A model generated the notes under the pieces. It saw nothing but the letters and a program-made list of their open reading frames with translations. It had not been told where the DNA came from and made no database searches. The position numbers and the translations under genes were made by a program. 64,000 bases of DNA from Owenia fusiformis (taxonomy: Eukaryota > Annelida > Polychaeta > Sabellida > Oweniidae), in NCBI GenBank assembly GCA_903813345.2, contig CAIIXF020000003.1:12352931-12416930 (forward strand), given 5' to 3'. How positions within the stretch are numbered: position 1 is the stretch's first letter; each line of letters starts with the position of its first letter. Positions 1 through 11,137 of the stretch are shown here, piece after piece.

Positions 1-1409
1 AATATGAGTTTCCAGATATTTGGTTCATGTGAATGCTAATCAATGTTGTAAATACAAATTGAGTTTATGTTTGCTATGATGAACCTAATTTGTATCAATT
101 TGTAGGCAAAATCAGACTCTATAGGGGTGACAAAATTGCAAGCAACATGTATAATTGACCTACCAATCTATTCCTTACAATCTCAAATAGCGAGCAGGCA
201 AAGAAAAAATTGTTTCAATTTTAGAATATTTCTGGTTCATGTCATTCCTTGTCATACCTATTTTCTACAAATATTTTCATGTATGCTAATAAAAATCCCC
301 AAAGTGCACAATTTATTTAAAACATGCTGCCTTTTTGGACATTTTTGAACAAGATATAGTTAAACTGACTGGAGGTCAACAGGTCATCTTGGTTCAAAAA
401 TATGTCACTTTCTGTTTTGTCATTTCCTGTTAACAAGTACCATGTTACCTTAAGTAAAAAAACATTGATAAAACATACATTTTTATCAGAATATCTGGAT
501 CGACCCTTGTATAATATTTTCCATAAAAAGTTGGCATGGCAGTTCTCACCTGCCTCAGCTTTATACATGTATAGTATCATTGAACACATTGAACCATGCA
601 TGAGGAAAAGTTGACCCTTTGTTAGCATCAGCTTGCCATAACACACTCTGACTAATACAAACAATTTCATACAGTTTTAGTGTTGATGTTAATAAGAATC
701 TCAATTGTTAATTCCAGGGCCTTTAATTTTTGTCATCTAAATAGGCAAAGTATATTTTCACAATTTCTTACTACACATGTACAGTACCTGGGAAATTACT
801 GTATATAAACCTGGACTCAGATCCTCAGTGCACATGGGGTATCTTTTTAACATTTGGTATGGCAATAGACAATACATATACAATGGTCTCAATTATCTTT
901 AATTTACAGAGTGTCACTGATGTCAAACTCTTGCTCAGAGTAATCCACTAATCCCAGACCTGCCTCACAAGTAATCAAGGAATATCTAAACCTGTCAATT
1001 TTCACAATTCCAATTTTCTATTACATTGTACTGTTGTTATGAAACAAAGGAATACTTGTCATAGTTTCCCATGCTATTTTATAATTGTCCCTTGAAAGAA
1101 TATTAGCTATAATTACCTGCACAGTGGCATCCATAACAATGGGATTATTTTGTAATTTACCTATTTTCAGGTCAGCTTATTGGTAATGAGTATACTTTTC
1201 TGAGAATAATGATTGTTTTCGTGTATCATAGATTGATGTTATTAAATATAATTATCTGGTTTTTATAAATGCTGTTTTTAGATATTTTAGAATATTGACT
1301 ACCATATTCTAGTATCTGTTCAAATTAATGGCAATTCTCTCAGGCCAACATTATACTGTTCACTCTATGCGGCAAACAAAAATGAAACAAAAAACAAAGA
1401 CATGATATA
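1..1409. other. AT-rich intergenic stretch, no gene recognised
   Basis: No exon with convincing splice sites or protein similarity is visible. About 110-330 resembles parts of 1430-1510 and 57440-57800: a shared run about a tgacaaaattg start, a caatctattcc block and a ccccaaagtgcaca block. It is therefore an old dispersed repeat fragment. The short ORFs here look like chance frames. Confidence 0.5.
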
Positions 1410-1895
1410 AAAGGCAGAATCAGATCTAAAGGGAGTGACAAAATTGCGAGCAATATGTACAATTGATCTAACAATCTATTCCAATACAAGCTCAAATATA
1501 ATATCTCCCAAAAGATCTGTGATATTTTATCAATTAGTGAAGTTATTTAAGATTCAAGGTACAAAAAATTTCAAAGCAAATGCATGACATATACGGAATT
1601 TGCGTGAAAAGTCCGAACGGAATGCGTTCACTTTTCTTCGGCGTTAATTTTTTTATGTATCGGCATTCATTGAAGTTCTTCTACAGAAATATTTTGTAAA
1701 ATGTGTATTTGCGTGACATATTCTGTCACACAAAAAAAGCTGGTGTGACTTCAATTTCTTCAGCAAATGCGTGACAAATACGCAAATTGCGGGACAGTTG
1801 GATGGCCTGTGATATGAGCCCAAAATATTCTATAATTGAAACAATTTTCGTCAAGATGAAGCACCAAAGTAATTGTTAGATCTGATTCTGCCTTT
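1410..1895. repeat. MITE with 20-bp terminal inverted repeats
   Basis: The left end aaaggcagaatcagatctaa (1410-1429) is the exact reverse complement of 1876-1895. The 486-bp element has no coding capacity. Its interior includes a stretch rich in tgcgtgaca-like motifs. Family not assigned; no clear target duplication was seen. Relatives, as fragments, lie near 110-330 and 57440-57800. Confidence 0.75.
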
Positions 1896-2559
1896 AATGG
1901 TCATTTTGAAAAGCTCATGATAGAAATAACCAAGAAATAGTATTGTCTCCTTTTAGCAAAATTACACAGGTATAAGACATTCCTTCTTCAATAAAAATCC
2001 CTTGCCCATTAAAGGCATCAGCCTATGAAATCTAATCTTGGTGATTTTGGAGTAATCAGAAAGTATATCTCTCCTAAAAAGGTTGCCATTTTGAATTTAG
2101 CAGCCATTTTTTAAATTGCTTCTTGGGTGAAATCCTATGGCCATAAGGTATCAGCACATAAAATCTTAAACAGTAAGATTTTCCAAGGATGTCTATCTCG
2201 TGACAGACATACTTTGATTTTCAAAGTGTTTCAATCACGTCTGATACTCAAGAAGTTAAGGAATGTCTTTCCTTGATGATAATCCCTGGTTTATAACAGC
2301 TCTTTAAGCTTATAACGTAAATGTCTGAATAATCTTAGTTAATTGTCACATATTTGGCAATGGAACTCATCTCCCATTGATTCTGTATATTTACCTAACT
2401 CATTAATCAGATTTGGAAAATTGATCAAATGGCATTCATTTCATAGCTACATGTAAATATGATATAATACTTTTCCAATACCGTCAAATATGGTATAATT
2501 AGTGCCCTAGTTACCACCTAGTTACTCACAATATTATAAGTTCAATATTAAGTTTGAAT

Positions 2560-3200
2560 TTCTGAGAATTACTTGTAGATGATTTTGAAAAAGTAAATTG
2601 GTCAATTTGACACAAGTTAAAAAAATACCTTTTTTGACTCTGAGAAGGTCATTGAAGATGAAATCTCAAATCTAAAGTCAGATTTGAACTTCTGAGAACT
2701 TGAAGATGATTTTCAAAAAATTGGTCAATTTGAAGCAAGATGAAAAAGGACCTTGAGAATGTCATTGAAGGTCAAATCTATTGTCAGATTTGAACGGTTG
2801 TGAACTTGTAGATGAAAATTGGTCAATATGAAGCAAGTTGAAAAAAGACCTTTTTGATCTTTTTTTTACCTTGAGAAGGTCATTGAAGGTCAAATCTCAA
2901 ATCTAAAGTCAGATTTGAACTTCTGATAACTTGTGGATGGTTTTGAAAAAAATTGGTCAATTTGAAGCAAGTTTAAAAAACACCTTTTTGACCTTTTAAA
3001 CGTCATTGAAGGTCAAATCTTAAATATGAAGTCAGATTTGAAGTTCTGAAAACATGTACATGATTTTGACCAAAATTGAAGTCAGTCTAAACAGTATTTG
3101 TTAAGTTATTGGAAGTTGTATGAATTTGTTACAGACGCTGATCGCCAACCACCAACCACCAACCGCCGACCACCGTGAAAAAAAACTGGAGACCACCCCA
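2560..3200. repeat. Minisatellite-like repeat of about 120-bp units
   Basis: Four to five degenerate direct units contain the words ggtcaaatctcaaatc, gtcagatttgaacttctga and gaaaaaattggtcaatttga. They end in a run of ccaaccaccaacc-type motifs (about 3137-3175). A second block of the same family in the same order lies at 20720-21190. Probably the interior of a dispersed non-autonomous element. Confidence 0.7.
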
Positions 3201-3791
3201 ATATGTCACGACTTTTTGGTGGTGACATAATAAACTATAATATTTGGGAAAAATCCTCATGCTGACTCAGCAGAGTCCATACTTCTATATAAAGCTCTAG
3301 TTCTCATAAAGATAGCTGGTAAAGGCTGTGGATCCCTGGAGCAAGTTCAGTGTAAAAATCATTCTCCATACCATTGATGAGTGACACTGCTATTTATTTT
3401 AGAAAAAGCATAAATGTCAAGGTAGTGATGCTTTAAAATGGAAAATAGAGAAGAAAGGCATAGAATTAGCAAGGAATAAAGTAAACAGAAATGTAGAGAA
3501 CACTCTAAATTATATCGAAATGCAAACAACAAACGATGGCCATTCAAGTTTTAGAGAGAAAAATTGTGAAATCGGCATGACAAGAAAAATTTTCAACACA
3601 GGACTAAGTACAATATGATGTAATAACTACAAAGTCAACAAGAGTACAGTAATGAGAAAATCTATACACTCTTTGTACATTATCAATCAAAGGATGCCAA
3701 CTTGTCATTTGAGAACTGGTTCAATTATTCACATGAACTTGAATATGTCACTCTATTATAACCCCTTTACACAAAATATGACTTATGTTAT
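3201..3791. other. No recognised feature
   Basis: I see no convincing gene, RNA or repeat here. The small ORFs at 3359-3547 (-) and 3652-3834 (+) lack any recognisable family signature. Confidence 0.4.
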
Positions 3792-3985
3792 CCTACACTT
3801 AGTGTACCAAATGTATAAAAACATTAGAAAATAAATTTGATATTTATTGGCAAAATGAATAACCGGAGGATATCATGACGATATACTCCGGGTGGATGAT
3901 ATTGTGACGATATACTCCGGAAAACCCAATATTCAGAGGATATTGTGATGATATACTCCGCTTGTTGATTTCTCACCAAATTGAC
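3792..3985. repeat. Foldback MITE, left part (interrupted by the retrotransposon)
   Basis: This segment and 11138-11405 together match the reverse complement of 62033-62409. It contains three successive near-palindromic motifs of about 27 bp (ggaggatat...atatactcc) at about 3863-3960. The LTR retrotransposon is inserted directly after ttgac (3981-3985). Confidence 0.8.
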
Positions 3986-4337
3986 TGTAATGTATATGGA
4001 ACTAAAAGTTTAAAGTTGATCAAAAGATGGCACTAGAGTATACTAAACTAGACTAAAAACTGAAAAGTGCAATCAGAGAAGCCAATTATGATTTTGAAAA
4101 GAACAGTGAGTTCACAAAGAGAAGTCAAAGCATCAACATGTAAATATTATGTGAAGATATAAAATAAGAAATAAGAACATAACGTTGTACAAATGAAACA
4201 AGAATCAAATAAGAGACTGAAATAAGCGACAACTATCAGACCTAGCGAGAGCATCAAAGGGGCCCCTCGTCATAACGTCCAGAACCCAAGATAGGCGTCG
4301 ACAAGGTAGTATGAAACAAGATAATAACAACATTACA
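3986..4337 (+). repeat. 5' LTR (352 bp)
   Basis: Starts tgtaatgtatatgg and ends aacaacattaca, with matching short terminal inverted repeats. It pairs with 10779-11132. Differences: a 2-bp indel (aaactagac against aaacttaagac) and one a-to-c change (atgaaacaag against atgaaccaag). Confidence 0.95.
4158..4164 (+). promoter_or_regulatory. TATA-like box in the 5' LTR
   Basis: TATAAAA lies in the middle of the LTR, in a position suitable for starting the genomic transcript near the U3/R border. The same sequence is present in the 3' LTR. No AATAAA is evident in the LTR. Assignment is by motif and position only. Confidence 0.5.
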
Positions 4338-4352
4338 TGGTGGCGGCAAACA
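4338..4352 (+). other. Primer-binding site of the retrotransposon
   Basis: TGGTGGCGGCAAACA follows the 5' LTR without a gap. The initial TGG complements the CCA end of a tRNA, as expected for a minus-strand primer site. I could not name the tRNA. Confidence 0.6.
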
Positions 4353-5647
4353 ACAAGAACCACGCTTCAAGCGCTACACAAGCAATAAGGACGAGGTAAT
4401 ATAATTGCTATTTTGTTAGGAAAATTCCATGATGAGCTAGAGACTTTGATGTGAACTCAAGACAAAGAACTTTATTCAAGACCTAAGATTCAAGATCTGA
4501 AGCAGATCAGAAAGAACTTTTCTAAGAAACTAAGAAGCAAGCCTAAGAAATTCAGAGTAAAAGGAGAGTTACAGAAGTCACATAAGGCAAATCCTGAAAA
4601 TGAAAACTGAAGTTCTAGCAATATTTTGAAAAATCAGTTCACTGCACAGTAGCATAGATTTTTACAATAAGGCAAACAGTGGCAAATTCGATAGCAAAGT
4701 TTGGAACAACATTGGAAAATCACACATTTGCAATTTCATATGCAATTACATGTAATTTGGAAAGCTTTTTCTTGAAGTACACAGTTTAGTAGTACAGAGT
4801 TTTTCAATTTGAGAATAGGATAAGAATTTTGCATAGAGAGTTATTTCACATGTTCAGTGCATGCAAGTTTATGTGAAGGTATTATTAGCTAGATAGCCAA
4901 TCAGTAGTCATGCAACAATAGGCTAGGTTAGATTACATGGTTAAAACAAAAGAGTAGTTAGGATAGTTAGCTCTCAATTTTTCACACATATATCTGAATG
5001 CATTTGTGCAAGGTCAAGTTGACCCAGTTAGTGAATTAAGTGTATGCCTAGTTTTGTTGACATAAACCCATATAAGGCAATAAGGTCAAGCTGACCAAAA
5101 GGTAAACAAACAGTTACTGAAGTACAGCACCTGAAGTGAAACTAGCAAAACTTACAACTTAGCTATTTATCTGCTATCATTGCTAAAAGTTAATTTTACA
5201 AACATTTATAGAGTAAGATGGTTTAATTTTCACTGTTATTTTAGATAAGATTAGTGGTGAATAATCAATTAGCAAGCAAGCAAGCAATTGCGACAGTGCA
5301 TTTTATTGGTTCATCATTGGTGAAAATCCATCAATTGGTAAATCATAGGTGAATTATCATAGTAAATAATTGCAAATAACAGCATTACATAAATTTTATT
5401 TCATATTTAGAACTTAGCACACATATATTGTGTTAATAAATAGTAAACTATATCAGGTTTACAACAAAATTCTAATTGAATATTCATAAACAAAATAATT
5501 TGCACTTGCAATTGTTTACAACATTGTCATATTTAGGTTATATATTATCAATCAATGTGTAGGTTAGCATTACCATAACATTAGATTTAACAGATCTTGC
5601 TATACGCACTTAGCCATTACTGGTAGTATTATGTTAAGTTAGTGATT
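4353..5647 (+). other. Retrotransposon untranslated leader (about 1.3 kb)
   Basis: AT-rich leader between the primer-binding site and the gag-pol start with no long ORF. It is longer than many Gypsy leaders and presumably holds packaging and translation signals, none of which I can identify. Confidence 0.6.
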
Positions 5648-8600
5648 ATGCCTATAGATACTAGAGCTAACACATACTCTGGAAAGCCTGATCCAGGTAA
5701 AGATAGAAAGGATAAGGACCAGCCACAAGGAGCTCAAAGAAAAGAAGAACCTTTTAAAGAAGCCATGGCGGAATCTGAGGATTTCCACTGTGATGATGAT
5801 GATCTGACCAAGATGGAAGATCCAACTAAGATGAAATATCCATACATGATGCAAGATCCAGATGCCCAACCAAAGATGGAAGGACTTGGTGTTCAACAAG
5901 GAACAGATACCACTAGGATGATGCAGCTCATGATGGACATGTTTCTTAAGAAAAATGAAGCAACTGAGCGAAGACTCCGGGACATGGAGAGGACTCGCCT
6001 TGAAGAAATAAAACAGGAACGTGAAGAAAGAAGACGCCTTGAAGAAATAAGGGCTAAAGAAAGACAACAAGAACGTGAGGATCAAAGGAAACTCATAGAA
6101 CAATTAAGAAAAGACAAAGAACAAGAAGGAAAACGACCTAAAGACCCATTCATCACAAAACTTAAGGATGCGGATGATATTGAGGACTTCTTAACAGTTT
6201 TCGAGAGAACAGCCACAATGTGCAATTGGAAACTTGAACATTGGACTTTGAAACTTGCTCCAGCACTATCTGGGAAGGCCCAAGCTGCATATGTTAGTCG
6301 CAACGCAGAAGATGCCATGAACTACGAAACAGTAAAAGCAGCTATACTGAAGCGGTACTCCATCAATGAGGAGGCGTACAGAATCCGTTTCAGAGGTCTT
6401 AAACGACCTGATGATGAAGGTATAAAAGCCTTTGCAGTACGTTTGACTGATGTATTCAACAAGTGGTCTAAAGATGCAACTACAATAGAAGACAATGGAA
6501 GCGATTTGATCATCAAGGAACAACTTGTCAGCACATTACCAAGTGATGTTCAACTGTGGGTAAAGGAACATGATCCAAAAACTTCCGAAGATGTTGTTAA
6601 ACTGGCTGATAATTACCTTGAAGCTAGAAAGCAGGAAGGCACAGATACCCCTCAGACAGTTTACAAACCAAAGAAGTTTGGAAACAGGAACAACAGGGAC
6701 AAAGATACAACAAAGTCTACAAATCAAGCAGATGCCTTCAAACAGAAGCCTCTTGAAAGTATCCAATGTTTCAAATGCCAGTCTTTTGGACATTATTCAG
6801 CTGATTGTTCCTCAGCCAAAACAGTAAATAAGTGTACAAAATGTCATAATTTGGGTCACACAGCAGCTGAATGCAGAACAGATACAACCAAACGATGTGA
6901 AAACTGCAAGATTTTTGGTCACGAAACAAGTTATTGTAAGAGAGGAAAGAAGGGATATCTCTGCAAGTCTAAGAATGACATATTCTCTCAGTACAACAGG
7001 AGTAGAGATGGTACAGTACAAGGCCTGATGAACAACAAGAAAGTTAAACTCCTTATTGATACAGGAAGCTGTAAGACAATAGTACACAAGGACCTAGTGG
7101 AACCAGATCAAGTATTATCTGATGATGAAATCACAATGACATGTGTACATGGCGATCACAAGTCTTATCCCACTACCAATGTGACATTTTCCATTGGTGA
7201 TGAGACATTCCATGTTGATGCAGTGGTTTCAGACTCAGTACCAACACAAGTTCTTCTGGGACAAGATGTGCTAAGACAACTTGATAAAGAAAAGATGGAT
7301 AAATACATCTACAAGAAACCAACAAATAGTTCATATGTAACAACACGCCAACAATGGAAAGAACAGCTACAAGAAGAATATGAAGACAAACTCTTAGATG
7401 AATGTTCTAATGTGAAATTAACACCAGCTAAGAAAGATAACACCACAATGAATCTCCACGATGACAATAGTGAAGATGATACACAAGATGCAGTGCAAAC
7501 TGAACACAATGACTCTGATGATGTTAAAGTAGCACAAACTCAACACAGCGATAATGAAACTGATATTGATGATGCTGATACAAGTGAATTTGAAGGTGAG
7601 GAACTACCTTTCAAATTTGATGATACAATGTTTTTAAGAAGAAAGGCTGACAAGATAAAGAAGACCAGAAGACAAAGAAGAAGCGAAAGAATGAAGCTTC
7701 AATCCAAAGAAAAAGAACAAGAACTTGGGACAATAGATGTAGACTGTCTGAAAGAAATGCAGAATACAGACCCTACTCTGAAGGATGTGAGGAAGAAAAT
7801 ACTAGATTCTACTGATACTAACAGGGACATACCATATTTCATAAGGAAAGATGGTCTGATATATAGAATATCAAAGACTCCCTTAGATGAACAACTGGAA
7901 CAGATAGTCATACCGAAGGGTTGCAGAAAACAGATCCTAGATGTAGCACATAGTATTCCATTGGCTGGACATTTAGGAATGCAGAAAACAACCAACAGAA
8001 TTACAAGAAGATTCTTCTGGCCTGGGATACATAAAGACATTAGTAATTATTGCAAGTCATGCGATAAATGTCAACTCATTGCCAAGAAGAAAACCATGGA
8101 CAGAGCTCCACTTATTCCATTGCCTGTAATAACAGAGCCATTCAAGAAAATTGCCATGGATGTGATAGGCCCACTGGTACGCTCTACCAAAGGAAACAAA
8201 TACATTTTATGTATTGGAGACTACGGAACAAGGTATCCAGAAGCTGTTCCAATGAGAAACACAGATGCTAAAAGAATCGCTACAGAGCTGATGACTTTGT
8301 TCTCCAGAGTTGGAATTGCTGAAGTAATACTTACAGACCAAGGTACAAACTTCATGTCAAAGACCTTGAAGGAAGTCTACAGGTTACTAGGCATAACTGG
8401 AGTTACAAGTACACCATACCATCAGCAGACTGACGGCCAAGTGGAAAAGTTTAATGGCACCCTGATTAACATGTTACGCAAGTTTGTAGCAGATGAGCCA
8501 AAACTTTGGGATGTGTATCTTCCTTATGTATTATTTGCATACCGGGAAGTACCCAACAGTTCAACGGGATTCTCTCCATTCGAACTCCTTTATGGACGAG

Positions 8601-10456
8601 ACGTTAGAGGACCATTGGACATATTGAAGGAAAACTGGGTTGCAAAAGAAGATACTCCACCAACAGTTGTTGAATATGTAGTTAAAATGAGAGAGAAGCT
8701 GGACTCTTTGCATAAGTTAGCAGAAAGCAATGCAGCAGATTCCAAGACAACACAGAAGAAATACTATGACAAGAAAAGCAAGGAATCTACTTTAGAACCT
8801 GGAGATGAAGTCCTTCTATTACTGCCTACAAGTGAAAACAAACTTGAGATGAGATGGAATGGACCTTACAAAGTGAAACAACCCCATGGAAAAGTAAACT
8901 ACGAAGTTGAAGTTGGCAACAAGACTAAGATTTACCATATCAATCTTCTTAGAAAATACACAGACAGAAAGGAATATTGCTTCATGATGACAGAAGATGA
9001 AGATGACAGCGATATTGAAGACGTCATGGTCATATCAACAAAACCAGATGTCCAGATCAAGAAATATGACTTGAATGCTGAGATGACAGCGGATCAAACA
9101 CAACAGATGAAATCTCTGTTAGATGATTTCAATGATGTTCTCTCCAATGAACCTGGAAGAACAGACCTGATAAGACACCATGTTGACACTGGACAAGAGA
9201 AACCACATCGTCAACCAAGCTACAGAATCCCTCAAAGTCATCTAAAAATAGTGAAAGAAGAATTGGATTCTATGCTGAAAGATGGTATAATTGAACCCTC
9301 TACAAGTGAATGGATATCAAATGTTGTTTTGATTCCAAAGAAAGATAATACAATTAGATTTTGTATAGACTTTCGGTACCTCAACAGTGTATCAAAATTT
9401 GATCACTACCTGATGCCAAGAATAGATGACATTATAGACAAGCTTCAGAAAGCAAAGTGGATTACAGTTGTCGATCTTTGCAGAGGATTTTGGCAGATAC
9501 TCCTTACAGAAGAGTCGAGAGACAAATGTGCTTTTCGGACACCCTGGGGAATTTTCCAATTCATAGTGATGCCGTTTGGTCTCCATGGAGCCCCAGCAAC
9601 CTTTCAAAGGATGGTAGATGAACTACTTAGAGGTGCAGAAGACTACATTGCAGCCTATCTCGATGACATCATCATCTTCAGTGAAACATTCCAAGATCAT
9701 CTTATCCACGTGGAAGACTTGATGAAAAGATTAAGAAAACATCATTTGACAGCAAAGCCTGCAAAATGCCAATTTGGATACCATGAAGTTGTGTATTGTG
9801 GACACAAAGTTGGCAAAGGAAGAGTAACACTAAAACCAAGTGCTATAGAAGCTATACAGAAGTTTGAAAGACCAGAAACAAAGTCCTTACTCAAGACATA
9901 CCTGGGAATGACAGGATACTATAGACGCTTTGTTGAAGATTATGCTACAAAGGCCTACCCTTTAACAGAACTGACAAGAAGACAGATTCCTAAGAAGATA
10001 CCATGGGATGACAAAGCAGAACATTCATTCCAAATTCTGAAGAAAGAGTTGTGTGAACACCCTATCCTAAGAACCCCAGATTTCAACTTGCAATTCATTG
10101 TGATGACAGATGCATCTGACTATGGTATAAGTGGAATCTTATGTCAAACATTTGATGATGGAGAACATCCTGTGATATACCTTAGCAGAAAGATGATGCC
10201 AAGAGAACGGAACTATGCTGTTATTGAAAAGCAATGCCTCGCAATGAAATGGGCCATTGAACAGCTGAGCTATTACCTGTTAGGAAGGGAATTTGTAGTT
10301 GTTACAGATCACAACCCTCTTGTTTGGTTGAAGAACATGAAAAACACTAACCCTAGACTCATGAGATGGTCTTTGTCACTGCAACAATACAGATTTACAG
10401 TGATACACAGGGCAGGTCGATACAACCAAAATGCAGATGCTTTATCACGATTATGA
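5648..10456 (+). CDS. Gag-Pol polyprotein with integrase before RT (Gmr1-like)
   Basis: Start: the first in-frame ATG is 5648, giving 1602 residues. Order seen: acidic N-terminus; charged coiled coil about 105-160; capsid-like region to about 345; three consecutive CCHC zinc knuckles at 374-430; aspartic protease with DTG at D471 and LLGQD near 536; an acidic then very basic linker to about 700; integrase with HHCC zinc site (H768, H775, C802, C805), catalytic D838, D897 and E933 with a 35-residue last gap, and a GPY module at 1072-1074; reverse transcriptase with the VVLIPKKD, MPFGLHGAP and YLDD (D1339, D1340) motifs; RNase H beginning TDAS (D1488) and reaching the C-terminus. No stop or frameshift separates gag from pol, so a single fused precursor is inferred. 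No chromodomain or env is visible. All catalytic residues I can identify are present. Confidence 0.95.
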   Translation: MPIDTRANTYSGKPDPGKDRKDKDQPQGAQRKEEPFKEAMAESEDFHCDDDDLTKMEDPTKMKYPYMMQDPDAQPKMEGLGVQQGTDTTRMMQLMMDMFLKKNEATERRLRDMERTRLEEIKQEREERRRLEEIRAKERQQEREDQRKLIEQLRKDKEQEGKRPKDPFITKLKDADDIEDFLTVFERTATMCNWKLEHWTLKLAPALSGKAQAAYVSRNAEDAMNYETVKAAILKRYSINEEAYRIRFRGLKRPDDEGIKAFAVRLTDVFNKWSKDATTIEDNGSDLIIKEQLVSTLPSDVQLWVKEHDPKTSEDVVKLADNYLEARKQEGTDTPQTVYKPKKFGNRNNRDKDTTKSTNQADAFKQKPLESIQCFKCQSFGHYSADCSSAKTVNKCTKCHNLGHTAAECRTDTTKRCENCKIFGHETSYCKRGKKGYLCKSKNDIFSQYNRSRDGTVQGLMNNKKVKLLIDTGSCKTIVHKDLVEPDQVLSDDEITMTCVHGDHKSYPTTNVTFSIGDETFHVDAVVSDSVPTQVLLGQDVLRQLDKEKMDKYIYKKPTNSSYVTTRQQWKEQLQEEYEDKLLDECSNVKLTPAKKDNTTMNLHDDNSEDDTQDAVQTEHNDSDDVKVAQTQHSDNETDIDDADTSEFEGEELPFKFDDTMFLRRKADKIKKTRRQRRSERMKLQSKEKEQELGTIDVDCLKEMQNTDPTLKDVRKKILDSTDTNRDIPYFIRKDGLIYRISKTPLDEQLEQIVIPKGCRKQILDVAHSIPLAGHLGMQKTTNRITRRFFWPGIHKDISNYCKSCDKCQLIAKKKTMDRAPLIPLPVITEPFKKIAMDVIGPLVRSTKGNKYILCIGDYGTRYPEAVPMRNTDAKRIATELMTLFSRVGIAEVILTDQGTNFMSKTLKEVYRLLGITGVTSTPYHQQTDGQVEKFNGTLINMLRKFVADEPKLWDVYLPYVLFAYREVPNSSTGFSPFELLYGRDVRGPLDILKENWVAKEDTPPTVVEYVVKMREKLDSLHKLAESNAADSKTTQKKYYDKKSKESTLEPGDEVLLLLPTSENKLEMRWNGPYKVKQPHGKVNYEVEVGNKTKIYHINLLRKYTDRKEYCFMMTEDEDDSDIEDVMVISTKPDVQIKKYDLNAEMTADQTQQMKSLLDDFNDVLSNEPGRTDLIRHHVDTGQEKPHRQPSYRIPQSHLKIVKEELDSMLKDGIIEPSTSEWISNVVLIPKKDNTIRFCIDFRYLNSVSKFDHYLMPRIDDIIDKLQKAKWITVVDLCRGFWQILLTEESRDKCAFRTPWGIFQFIVMPFGLHGAPATFQRMVDELLRGAEDYIAAYLDDIIIFSETFQDHLIHVEDLMKRLRKHHLTAKPAKCQFGYHEVVYCGHKVGKGRVTLKPSAIEAIQKFERPETKSLLKTYLGMTGYYRRFVEDYATKAYPLTELTRRQIPKKIPWDDKAEHSFQILKKELCEHPILRTPDFNLQFIVMTDASDYGISGILCQTFDDGEHPVIYLSRKMMPRERNYAVIEKQCLAMKWAIEQLSYYLLGREFVVVTDHNPLVWLKNMKNTNPRLMRWSLSLQQYRFTVIHRAGRYNQNADALSRL

Positions 10457-10761
10457 ATCTATTAAAACAGATATTAGTGAGAATAAAAGAAGTAGACATG
10501 AGGAAAATTATAATTCTATGCATTTAAAGACATTTCATAGAAACACAATTGTAAAAAGTGCATAATTGAGGACATTTGAAGTTTGAAGAAGTGATCCTTA
10601 ATTAGTGAAAGTTTTAATTTTTGGGAAAAGCAATCCCTGAGAATTAGTTTAATGGACAATTTTTTTTTAACTTTTGGGGACAATCCATCCCTTAATGAAG
10701 AAAGTCATATCAGATGTGACTGTTTTATGGAAAAAAGATAGAAAAAATACCAAAAACAGTC
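10457..10761 (+). other. Retrotransposon 3' noncoding region
   Basis: AT-rich sequence between the gag-pol stop and the polypurine tract. No third ORF or envelope-like gene is seen. Confidence 0.7.
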
Positions 10762-10778
10762 AAAAGAAAGGGGGAAGA
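10762..10778 (+). other. Polypurine tract
   Basis: aaaagaaagggggaaga is all purine and abuts the 3' LTR, as expected for the plus-strand primer. Confidence 0.85.
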
Positions 10779-11132
10779 TGTAATGTATATGGAACTAAAA
10801 GTTTAAAGTTGATCAAAAGATGGCACTAGAGTATACTAAACTTAAGACTAAAAACTGAAAAGTGCAATCAGAGAAGCCAATTATGATTTTGAAAAGAACA
10901 GTGAGTTCACAAAGAGAAGTCAAAGCATCAACATGTAAATATTATGTGAAGATATAAAATAAGAAATAAGAACATAACGTTGTACAAATGAACCAAGAAT
11001 CAAATAAGAGACTGAAATAAGCGACAACTATCAGACCTAGCGAGAGCATCAAAGGGGCCCCTCGTCATAACGTCCAGAACCCAAGATAGGCGTCGACAAG
11101 GTAGTATGAAACAAGATAATAACAACATTACA
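10779..11132 (+). repeat. 3' LTR (354 bp)
   Basis: Nearly identical partner of 3986-4337, ending aacaacattaca and followed by the target duplication TTGAC at 11133-11137. Confidence 0.95.
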
Positions 11133-11137
11133 TTGAC

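Larger units (their letters stand above)
3986..11132 (+). mobile_element. Complete Gmr1-like Ty3/Gypsy LTR retrotransposon
   Basis: The 7147-bp element is bounded by LTRs starting TGTAATG and ending CATTACA, and flanked by the 5-bp target duplication TTGAC (3981-3985 and 11133-11137). A primer-binding site starting TGG follows the 5' LTR and a purine tract precedes the 3' LTR. One uninterrupted ORF covers Gag, protease, integrase, reverse transcriptase and RNase H. Integrase lies upstream of RT, which is the Ty1/copia order but with Ty3/Gypsy-type domains; this is the hallmark of the Gmr1 clade described from deuterostomes. The LTRs differ by one substitution and one 2-bp indel, so insertion was recent. 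No envelope gene is present. The element looks structurally intact; activity is not shown. Confidence 0.95.

Noticed and set aside
5642-5647. Upstream GTG start for the Gag-Pol frame
   Set aside because: The first ATG is at 5648, two codons later; nothing supports a non-ATG start in this animal element.
5639-9607. Several antisense ORFs over the retrotransposon
   Set aside because: Shadows of the gag-pol frame without own signals.
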